64,000 nucleotides of DNA, taken from contig NC_056552.1 of assembly GCF_910596095.1 (NCBI RefSeq), forward strand, positions 12,567,111 through 12,631,110, read 5' to 3'. The position numbers and the translations under genes are program-made. The notes beneath the pieces were generated by a model. The model did no database searches. It had not been told where the DNA came from and saw only the letters and a list, made by a program, of their open reading frames with translations. This DNA is from Thunnus maccoyii. Its lineage: Eukaryota; Chordata; Actinopteri; Scombriformes; Scombridae. This document shows positions 51,619 through 61,173 of this stretch, one piece after another. Each line of letters starts with the position of its first letter. The stretch's first letter is position 1.

Positions 51619-54600
51619 GGCGCCACACACAAAGCAGCAAATGCACACACATTTTTCACACACGAACACTATACGGAATAGTTTCGATTTCAGTCACAGC
51701 AGAAGGCTTGGCCACAAGAGATTGTGCTGGTTTGAGCCGGCATGGACCAGATTTTACAGGCTACAAAGGAAGCAGATTACCACTTGTATCGAATTCCGTA
51801 TTGGATAAAAAAAAATCTTTTGTTTGAAAAAAAAAAAAAAAAAATTGCTGATTATCATAACAGAAAAATTGCAGCAGTGCAATTTTGAATACTGGCTGGC
51901 ATCACAAAAACACAAGGAAAGGCGCTCATGCAGGAGTAATTATAACATTTACAATATTCTGTATTTACTGCTCTATATCTCTTGAGCAACGCGAGCATCG
52001 TTGGCCGCACTAAAGAATGGATGCCAAAGAAAAATAAAGCTAAACAGGAAGACAGTGGAAACACAGCTCAACATGGCTCTGGTATAGTTTTAACAAATCC
52101 TCCACGAGGACTTGCAATCAGTCAGGCAGCACAAATGAGCTAGAACAAGTTTTGTTTGGTTCCCATTGACTGATGGCAGAACTGGGGTGAGGGATCGCAG
52201 GATCTGCTGGGTTTGTTCAAGCCCCAAATAACCACCTCCACAGTGTAGTTTTAAACTTTGGCCTCTTTAATAATGCATTCTTAGTGGGGAGTTGTTGCTT
52301 AAGTTAGAAAAGACAGTTTCCACTCTCAAGTGTGTCTTGTTACTGCCGACATTTTCAAGGGCGAGAGCTCTTTAGAAAAACATGCAATTATACTTGTTTA
52401 CCTCCCACATTTACAGATATTGACAATATTTTTATTTGCAATATAACAGTGAACCATTGTAGTCTTATTTTTTGATTGGTGGAAAAAGCAAAAATGATAC
52501 AAGAACTATTTTTGAGATGCTGTAAAAATAACAGGAGGAAGTGCTGTGACAAATGCATGATTGTAATGTATGAAATACTTTATTTTTGTTTGGGTTTAAT
52601 ATAGTATACATTCATCCTGAATTCATTATTATATGACACATGTCTGTGAATATGTTTACTAGTGATGGAATATTAATGGAGGAAACAAATTTATGCAGTA
52701 CAATATTGTTTTTTGTTGTTAAGGATTTTAGTATCTGATAGGTGCAAATGTTAAATGTTAGTTCTTTAATGTATTCTGGTCATAAGAGCTAGTAGAAGGA
52801 ACTGATGCTTCATTTTATCCCCTTTGTCACTTTGTTTTGAATAATTCGAACATAAAGATGCCATTTTCCAACCCTCTCCCAGCTGTTTTTGTAACCTTAA
52901 AGTTAGTAATCAAGTTTGTGATTCAACATCTAAGAAGTCTCTCTTTTTTTTATATGATACATGATAATTCCAGACTCACAAAATTCAAAAATAAACAGCA
53001 CAAGTAATAGTTGCCCTGAGCCTCCCTTTAGATCTGCTAACCTTTTAATGTTGCCCAAGAAATGTGGCTTTAAGAAAAATCACCTCTAAAAGGCTTGCAA
53101 ATCAGGAATTTGTCCTCCCCCTTTCTCTGCCAAAAAGTGTTGCATTCCCACGATAAGCCCCTTCTTCTCCTTCCTTCTCCTCCAACCCTCAGGCCAGGGA
53201 TGCAACCTTTTTAATTGTGATTAGGCATAATTAATGACAAATGGGATTATTGCCTTCCCTCAAATGTCTGATTCGCTATCAGAGACGCAAGGTTTTCCCG
53301 GGACAGGGAATAGGAATAGGATTTTTTATTTACTTCACTTTAAATTTGCTATTCTCTTTCATCAAAAATGTATAGCTATGCTAAGATTCATTTTTCATGA
53401 TCTGTGGCCGTCCCAATAATAATAAGCTGCACTGTATGTATATACAGTTGTAGCCTCACATGGCTTTCCATACATAATCTAAACAGCATCCACCTTTACT
53501 GAGATACATAAGCTACATAAAATATTGATAGCATATCAGCATTGATAAACAGTAGGACAAGTGGAGTGGCTCAGCATTTCTCAAACTCAGTTCCAAAGGG
53601 CACATATTTCTGTTTCTCCTTTTCCAGAGAATCCAGCAAAATGACAGATACAAAATATTTTTCCCTTAACATTTTAAACATACTGTAACTGTTGACTTTA
53701 TTGGACTCATTTTTTTTTTCTTCTCTCTTGCTATATCAACTTCTGTGATGTGACTTCCTTGATAATGTTAGTTGATATTGCAAGTCGAGCAATCCATTTC
53801 CTCTCTTTGTTTATTGTGACAGCGCCAGGACTTGATCTTTGTTTGTTCAAAAAAGTCAGCCCGAGCGGCGTGTTTAGCTTCGTTTAATGTGTTTGTCTTG
53901 TGATTTCCAAATGCTAAACATGCAAACAGATAAATCGTCAAGGTTAATTCTCTACCCAGCCACATGACTGATCTTCCTCCTGCCATGTTTCTGCTTTTTA
54001 TCTCTCCTTCACTCTCTCCATCTTTCTCTCTTCTCCCTTTTGCTCTCATGATGCAGTTGATAAAGTTACGTGAAGAGGTAAGTGCTTCTCTGCTCTGACA
54101 ATTTAAATTCTGCTTTCCCACTGAAATTTCCATTTGCCCTCCTCTCTCTGGTAGAAAATTAAAATCAGCTCATTTGGACACTTTTTTGCATGTCTGATTG
54201 AACAGCTTAAAGGCCAAGTCAAAGATAATGAATTCACTGAAGGCCAGTTTCTCCAGTTTCTCCCTTAAATATAAGAAAGAGAAGATAAGATATTATTTCT
54301 GATACGCCTTTTTGAAGACAAATATTGGGAAATGAAGCTAAGCTCAGAGTAGCTTCAGTTATTGGGCCCAACACAGTTCGGAACTTGATCAACTTCTTAG
54401 TTTCAAGTGGGAACACCAGGCTGTAAAATCTGCTTTCACTTAATTTTCTTGAATGGGAGCAATTTTGTTCTGACTTTTTGTAATAAATGGGATTGTGGTG
54501 ATCATTAGTGATATGATGTTTTAGCCTGTACATGATAGGAGACTGTAGGGTAATTGGTGTTGTTTCGTTGTTCACCACTTCATCAACATCACCACCATTT

Positions 54601-57600
54601 CCAAAGATTACTGTTATCAATTCAAACCATTTTGATGTATTTCATTGTTCATAGTCTGTACCCTGCAATACAATGTACCCTGCACAGTATGTAATGTAAT
54701 GAACCTGCCATTGGTGTCATTGTCATCTCATATGTTAATGTTGGTGCCAAAAGATAATGAACATGAGTTCAAACGAACAAAAAACGTTAAGTGACTTGCA
54801 AATGACCAATGCTAAAACATAATTGTGTTTTAGCAGATAGTTAGTAACAACACACAGCCAGCAGAAGAAGAATCACCGTCAGCTATTTTACTTTTAGTTA
54901 AAAATTTTACTTTTCATAAAACTGTCTTGTGTCCAGCTTCATTAGCAACAGTTGGTATTTCTCTCTTCACTTTTCACTCTCTTTCTCTGTCTTTGAGGTG
55001 GTAAACATAAGGCACTGATGTTGGAGTAAAGTTGTGGTTCCTTGAACTTTTATGTTGTTGTAGCATCTGTATTTGCTATAACTCTAATACATATGCTATA
55101 ACTGAGCTGCTCTACTCTTAATTAAATACAAATCAACTTTTTGTAAATTGAATTCATCTTTTAGTAAAAAAATGTAATTATTGCAGCAAATATAATGTCG
55201 GGCTGCCATGACAACCTATCCATGCGTCATGTTTCTTTTAAGACTGTCTGACTTTTAAATGTATCTTCAACTCCTAACATCATTTAGATGAGTGATTTGG
55301 AAAGCAGCAGCATAATTTAAATCAATTTATTGAGCTTTCTTGAGTTAGGTAAAACAGTTTCATCGACTATATGTAGCACTTTGATGATTCAGATGTCTTA
55401 AACTTCAGCATTTGTGGTTTGAATGTCTACCAGTGTGCATAATATGTGAGCAAATGCCATTATACTTAAATAGTAATGTCAATTTTTAATAACTTTGTGC
55501 TGCTATGCAAGTAGTAAACACAGCAGTCACACAATGTTTATAATAAACAGTAAGTAGTTGTTTCATTATATTATATGTCATATTTTAGAGAAAATGCATT
55601 TTCTTCTTATTGAGGCAGATTTTGTCAGTTTCTGTAGGTGACATTATATTGCTTGTCCTTTGAGACACGACTGAACGTGTCTTTGTAGGTGCACTTACAG
55701 TATGTGGTTAAATGTGCCTTTGAGTGAGACTATGTTCAAGAAGGTTTCTGCTGAAGCTGAGTAATTCAATTCCTATCAAAGCCTCTCCATTCACAGCTAT
55801 CCATAATTTAGAGCACCATCCGTGCCCAGATGCCATGTTATCACGCTTTTTTCTTTTATTTAGCTGTACTTTTGTTTCCCCTTCTTCTTCCCACCTTTTT
55901 TGAGCATTTCCTCCTAGCCTGAGGGTCAGAAGACATCTTGAGTTAGCTCACCTGTCTACCCCTTTTGGAATGGCCCGATCTGTGTAATCGGGCTTGATTC
56001 TGCGCCCTCTTCGCCATTGCACTTCTCCATTGCAGTCTTTTACCCTCCTGCTCTTCCTGCATTTGAATCAAAGGCTGGCACAGCTTATACACACTTAAGC
56101 CTTGCTTTTAAAAAAACTATACTTTTTTTCTTCAGCTGAAAAACATGTTTAAATATTTAGCACCCATATTCACAGCTGTTTGACACTTGTAATTCCTCGT
56201 CTTACAAGTCCCAAACAAACGGCACAGAAGATCACACAGTCAGTCTGAATCACAGCTGTCATCATTATTCACTTTGACTCTCCCCCACCCTTATTGAAAT
56301 AATAAGGAAATCATCTGAACTTTGGAAAATGGTGATAGTAACCGCCTGTGTTTGATATTGAAAAAAGGCAGGAGAGCGAAAAAAGAGGGGAGAGATTTCT
56401 TTTGAGCTACAGCTGCATTGTTCTGGGGCTCCCTGTTAATAACTTACAACTGAAGAGTGTTTCTTGACGCAAAAAAGCACAACAAAAAAACACCATTTTT
56501 GTGGTTCCTAAGAAGATCTTTGTTCAAAATGTAGGTGTCAGATGAAAAGGCATACATGCATAGGCAGAAATGTTGGGGTGTGGGGGTGGGGGGGTATGCA
56601 CCAATGCACTCACAGATGCACAATATTTATCATATATTGTATTTAAATCCTTTGCTAGAAGGTTCCATGAGATGATCAGATACGATTTGATGAGATCCTT
56701 TGTTTTTCTTCAGTAGATAAATGACAGATCTGAATTGCAAGCCAGTATTTTAGCTTGACTAGATGTATATGCCTTATTCTGAGGGTTTCACAGTGGTTAT
56801 ATCAGAACCACAGGGGTCAAGCCTTGATATTGGACGTTGTAGCACAGTAGGAGCTGGCAGCCACTTTGCATTTCCCTCGACAAAAATGCTGACAGGGATG
56901 TCTTGGATTCTGCTTGCTAACTACAGTGTAAAATCTTAGCTGAACACTTCGATACATCTACATATTTGTGGTTGTTGTGTGACAACTGCGTATTTGAACG
57001 ACAAAGTGCTTTCCTGGAGAGTATGAGTCACCTGATTTTCCATTAAGTTTGTAGACGTAATCTCCACGTCAAGCCTCGATGGGGACTTCCTACAGTAACT
57101 GAAGTGTACTACTGTTTAGTTTTAATTACACATGCTCCTTTTCATTATTTTCCATGGTATCATCCTGTGTTCGTGGCTGGATTGTTTCATTATTAGGGCC
57201 ATCACAGTGTGCCATTACTGGATTCTTAGTGGCTGAACTCTCACCCTTTCCCTCAGGTTCTGTCACCGTCAAACTCGGGGCGCATTATTCTAATGATCAC
57301 ACACACATATACACTGCCACTGCCACCACTACCCCCCCACCCCCCCACCCCAGCTCCCTCCACCCCACCTCACACACCCACCCACACTCACCCTCCCCTC
57401 CCCCCGGCCCTAAAAGAAGACAGAACGAGGGAGAGAAGAGAGAGAGAGAAATTCAGGAGGAGAAAGCTTTGAAGTGGCTTTCCATCGCATAGAGTCTGCC
57501 GGCCGTCTCCCCGAGACGTGTCACCTTTGCCGAGAGGGAATAGGAAAATCACGTTTCGAATGGTAATGATAACATACTAATCACTTGAGCTCTTTGAAGA

Positions 57601-60600
57601 ACCCAGGGAGTGCGCTACTCTGTCAGTATCCCTGGCTGCCTCATGCTCCCAGGCATACACAGGCACTGCAGCCATGGTCTAGGTGTATTAGCTTAAGCAT
57701 TGCATGTCAATACATCCCCTCCATCTCAGCTGATCCATAGGGGCTCATTATAGCCCAAGCTTGGTATCCATTTTCTCCCATGTGCACACTGCCACCATCT
57801 CCACTGGTGGCACTACCACTTCCACACCCATGTAACCCCTCCATGAAACCTCCTACCACACCCTTTACCAAAAACACACCATACCTTGCATCCAGTCCCA
57901 TTCACCATGTTCTCATTGCTTTCCTCCTACTGGCAGCCCATTTTACCATCCATCCACCCACCCACCCATTCTCTCATCCCTCCATCCTCCCCCTGCCCTC
58001 CCTTTAACTATTAAAAAGTATCTCTGCAATTTTAAATGACATCTGTCAGCGGCGCGAAGAAAAAGGAAGCGAGGGAAAAAAAAGAGTTCAGAGGGAGTTT
58101 TTGCCTCCCTGCTCTTTTCCCATCCCTCTTATTGTCAAACTTTGAAAAGTGTGTCGTTGACTTATTTTTTTTCTCTCCATGTTTTTCATTTCCTCTGAGT
58201 GATTAGCGGGTACATATTTTGACAGCCTAACCAAAACTAGAGATTTCACTTCTCCCCCTGTCCCCCTCGCTCATGTGTTGGGCATAAACCCTTGTCAGAG
58301 AGGCGGTTGTCATTTATCGAGTTGTTTTTGAGTGTCAAATGTGTTACATTTGATCAGATTCTTAACATAGCATATTAGAAAGGGCATCAAAACCAACAAC
58401 GTTCAAGTAAACATTTAAGTCGTCCATGTTTATGCTGTTTATGATCCTCTCCACTGAAGGCAGTGTGGTTTAAATGAAAGCTGGGTCTTCATTTGGACTT
58501 GCAGATAAAGTGTGTAGCAACAATGGACAATATGGGGGTGTATTTTTAGTTTTAAGGTATGTTTTGCATTAGATAGATGTGTGAAACTTTGCACTGAACG
58601 TAGATTAATAATGTACTTACACATTGCCTGTATGATGGCAGTGACTTTCTAATGTTCTATGGACAATATACACTGCAGTTAGTCTTTTGAATGTACCTAT
58701 ATGTCACCTATTTGTAAAAAGGTGAAAGTAGTCTAGTCAGTATTAGCCAATTACCAAGATTTAGTTTGGAAAATAAATAAAATCTGCTTGAAGCAACCAT
58801 CGTGGTGAAATAAATTTGTGCATAAAATGATACAAGTATAAAATTTTTTATCCCAGTGTTGCTTGAAGCAAAGTATGATCAACTCGCTTGCAACACAGTA
58901 CATCAGAATCTTCTAATGAGAGCCATAGTTTATTAGATTTTTGGACGGGTGTTAAAAAACATATAATCCCAGAAACACAGAATTAAACTTAATGCAGGTG
59001 TACGAGATTCACCACGAAACAGTCAACAGTTACAGGTTACGGATAACTGTACCATCGTTGACATGAGAACACACCTGAGAAGTGGAGGGGAACATCCGGT
59101 ATCTCCAATATCTGTTATCTAAAACCAGGCAGTTTAATGCAACCATGACCAAAGCAAGCAGGTTCAGTCATAGTTAGTGAGCCTCTCTTGTACTATGATT
59201 TAAAAAAAAAAAAAAAAGTAATGTTGAAGACATTAAAGAAGGTATTCCCTACTATGAATGTTCTATTTTCTCAAAAAATAATTGCCAGGTCTCATTTACA
59301 AATTGACTCACTGTAGCTGTTAGTTGAGATGAAACTCGGGGGTCCCTTCGTGAGTGCCGGTGGAAAGAATTATAGGAAAATACTTGGGACATTGTCAAGT
59401 GACCTCAACTAAGGATTGACAAGCATTTTTGTCTCAGTAAGAGTTAAAAGCCATCATCCTGCCTTTGTCTGAATGTAGCATTGTTTCCTGATTATTCATT
59501 TTATATACAAATAAGAAAACAACATTGACTGATTCAAAGTCTTTAAGGAGCCAAGATAATACCAAATCATTTACCTGTGCCCTTTTCTGTATATACTGTA
59601 TGTATATAATATACAGCACATATATCTGTTAATACTTTGTGCAGTAATTGTATACTTAAACACAATGAAATAAAATCCTTAGGGTAGATTCCTATGTTTT
59701 AGAGCCCCAAGGTGGAACTCAAGGCCATCAGTCAACAGATCAGATCTTTTCTTGCCTTGCTTGTCAGACATGAATTGTTAAGCTAAAGAAGAACCCAAGA
59801 CCGCAGGTTTTCTTGGTATCTTAGGAACTGCCATCAATTGATATGCGTACACATGATATTAGAGCCCTAGCTATCACCTTGATACTCACAAACATCCACT
59901 TTGAAAAAATGATCAAATTGCCTATTTAATTATTTATAAAACACATCTTTTCTTGATATGCTCTCTGAACTCCTGCTTTCAATGGGCAACCTTGTCATGT
60001 TGATAGCTGTGAATGAGCCAAGGGGGGCTGAAGTAAATCATGCATCATGAATTACTGTTGTGGTCCACTAATGTGGATAAACTAGAAGAAGAAAAGGAAT
60101 TAAGCTTATGATAGTTATTACACCTCTGCAGTAATATTTATTATTACTCCCCCATCAGGTGGCAGAATATTCAAAAAATAATCTACAATTAAGGGGATAA
60201 TGTTGATTTTTTTTTTCTTTCCCACTGAATTTTTTTCTTAAATTTCTCCTCCACTTTCAAGCCATTATCTGGACAGGATGTTTTCAACTTAAATGTTATT
60301 TTCTCTTAAATGGCTCCACCTCCCTCCCTTAACTTTCCTCTGTGTGCAGAAGAAGGTTGAGCTCTGAAACAATATGAGGAGGCAACAAACCTCAAAGTAA
60401 CTCTTGTTTTTATGTCCAAGATGAGGCAGCAACACCTCTTATATTGTCAGCCGCAACATGCATATGCTTGATATTCCATCAGCATATAACACATTGTCAT
60501 CCATGAAGGTTATTGCCAACCTGGCTGTATTATGTTGTCGCTGTGGATGTGGTCTGTCTGTTTAGGTGACAGTGTTGATGTGTTTCTTTGAAATGGGTCC

Positions 60601-60763
60601 CAGCCCTCTCAATCAATTTTTTTTTTTTTGTGTTTGTTTCTCTGGCTTTATTTTATTTTTTTTCTCTATTTGTTGCAGAGAGCGCATCTGTTGGACAACA
60701 CAGAGAAGCTGGAAAGGTCATCACGGAGACTGGAGGCCGGCTACCAGATAGCAGTAGAAACTG
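24237..60763 (+). CDS. vti1a: Vti1a, Golgi/endosomal Qb-SNARE (first six coding exons; 3' end outside window)
   Basis: SNARE for endosome-to-Golgi and intra-Golgi membrane fusion. Exons: 24237-24330, 30679-30737, 31741-31851, 48538-48615, 54057-54077, 60679-60763; all joins keep phase. About 149 of roughly 220 residues are present. The start MSSDFEAYEQDF matches vertebrate VTI1A. Then come LNVDKQLEEVREL, the LEQMDLEVREIP block, YKQEMEKLEKDF, RIAYSDEVRNELLGDD, the variable insert LIKLREE and RAHLLDNTEKLERSSRRLE at the start of the SNARE region. These make up the N-terminal three-helix domain and its link. The last exon ends in phase 1 (GAAACTG|GTACGT), so the rest of the SNARE helix and the membrane anchor lie to the right. 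The only in-frame ATG near the start is 24237. Introns are very long (6.3, 1.0, 16.7, 5.4 and 6.6 kb). Confidence 0.97.
25157..25260. repeat. AGAAT-rich tract with retroposon-tail-like sequence
   Basis: Diverged AGAAT/AGAAC repeats run into TTTTTTGTCCACCAGGGTG and AAAAATTGTC, like the 3' ends of fish retroposons that read TTTATTGTCCCC...AAATTGTC. Truncated and non-coding. Confidence 0.4.
26190..26400. repeat. Possible degenerate dispersed repeat (GGCCGATAT type)
   Basis: GACTGATAAATTGGCCAGGC and a following CGATATTATTG resemble a fish repeat built on ATATCGGCC motifs. Too degenerate for certainty. Confidence 0.3.
27053..27240. repeat. (TAGA)n followed by LINE-tail-like sequence
   Basis: About five TAGA units at 27053-27071, then CCAATTGAGAGTAAGGCTCT. 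The latter resembles, in a diverged form, the repeat at 16441-16700. Confidence 0.4.
29178..29420 (+). repeat. MITE-like repeat, copy 2 (degenerate)
   Basis: Left end AGGCTGCAAGTAATCA, then TTAATTAATTGGTTCATC and a central TCTGGCCAACAGTC. Same family as 38573-38886 but strongly diverged. Confidence 0.5.
29751..30028 (-). repeat. MITE-like repeat, copy 3 (reverse orientation)
   Basis: Starts AGAGCTGCGATTAGTTGATT and ends in ATAATCGAGAAAATAATC. The order of motifs is reversed relative to 38573-38886, so the copy is on the minus strand. Confidence 0.7.
30738..31740 (+). other. vti1a intron 2
   Basis: Contains AC repeats (about 30878-30923) and a (TA)n tract at 31447-31474. No other element is recognised. 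Confidence 0.7.
31447..31474. repeat. (TA)n microsatellite
   Basis: About 14 uninterrupted TA units. Confidence 0.95.
32080..32133. repeat. (CT)n(AC)n compound microsatellite
   Basis: CT units at 32080-32096 followed by about 16 CA units from 32101. Confidence 0.95.
38573..38886 (+). repeat. MITE-like repeat, copy 4 (best preserved)
   Basis: Full length of about 314 bases: left end AGGGCTACAGCCAACCATTA, right end CGACCAATCGTTGCAGCTCT. The ends are imperfect inverted repeats of each other. Internal phrases include GTCTATAAAATGTCAGAAAA and AAAATAGTTGGCGATTAATT. Typical of a non-autonomous DNA transposon; no ORF. Confidence 0.8.
39180..39560. repeat. Possible degenerate repeat rich in GCTAG/TTAGCT
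   Basis: Contains TTAGCTTAGCTGCTAGC and TAGTTAGCTAGCCCCTAGCT. The word use differs from its surroundings and recalls GCTAGC-rich fish repeats. No ORF. Confidence 0.3.
42190..42634. repeat. Pyrimidine-rich tract with (CTTT)n
   Basis: Long C/T-rich stretch ending in TTTC units at 42602-42634. The apparent ORFs here on the minus strand (K/E/R-rich) are artefacts of composition. Confidence 0.85.
43957..44040. repeat. (GT)n microsatellite cluster
   Basis: Two GT tracts, at about 43957-43970 and 44005-44038, separated by mixed sequence. Confidence 0.95.
46253..46292. repeat. (GT)n microsatellite
   Basis: About 19 GT units without interruption. Confidence 0.97.
47875..47935. repeat. (GA)n/(GT)n simple repeats
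   Basis: GA units, then GT units, then GA units. They create spurious ORFs in several frames. Confidence 0.9.
48837..49038. repeat. (AC)n microsatellites
   Basis: Interrupted AC tract at 48837-48900 and a cleaner one at 49013-49038, just after vti1a exon 4. Confidence 0.93.
51579..51615. repeat. (AC)n microsatellite
   Basis: About 18 AC units. Confidence 0.96.
54057..54077 (+). CDS. vti1a: vti1a 21-base microexon (LIKLREE)
   Basis: Seven codons between a clear acceptor (ATGATGCAG) and donor (GAG|GTAAGT). It matches the seven-residue insert that distinguishes the mammalian beta (brain-enriched) from the alpha form of Vti1a. It keeps frame whether used or skipped, since both flanking exons meet at phase 0. 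TGC motifs at 54041 and 54052, just upstream, fit a neuronal microexon of the SRRM4-dependent type. Confidence 0.88.
54078..60678 (+). other. vti1a intron 5
   Basis: No exon or other gene is seen. C-rich low-complexity DNA at 57320-57410 and 57930-58000. Repeat-free candidate regulatory stretches lie near 56000-56100 and 57485-57660. Confidence 0.65.
57320..57450. repeat. C-rich then purine-rich low-complexity tract
   Basis: CCCCACC-type runs followed by a GA-rich stretch. This explains the 112-residue Pro/Thr/His-rich ORF here. Confidence 0.85.
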
Positions 60764-61141
60764 GTACGTATTCTGTTTTGGATTGGGTTGGGGAAGAAGT
60801 GGGGTGGTGTTGGGCGGGGGTTCAAGATAGTGGTGAGGATGAGTGAGCGACAGCAAATTGTCTTGCTCATATGTGAGGTGGGTGGAAATGTGTGTTTGGG
60901 TGTGTGTTTGGAGGGGGGTGGGAGGGTGGTGGGGGGGTCAAAAAAAAAAAAAAAACCTCTTTCCTTGACGCCTGATGACATTTTCGGGAGCACATCAAAG
61001 GCGAGCCAGGGAGGGAGAGAGAGAGGTGTACAGGCGACAGATCGAGCGCCGCTTCTCCTTGCTCTGCTCCCGAAGAAAATTCATGCATCGCTATGGCTGT
61101 GTGTTGTATGTGTGCGTGTGTGTTGGGTGGGTGGTGGTGTG

Positions 61142-61173
<32 letters not shown>

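Larger units (their letters stand above)
48616..54056 (+). other. vti1a intron 4
   Basis: No exon is seen. Contains AC repeats (48837-48900, 49013-49038, 51580-51615), a 26-T run near 49951-49976, and repeat-free candidate regulatory blocks at 50040-50180, 51120-51460 and 53195-53300. Confidence 0.65.
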
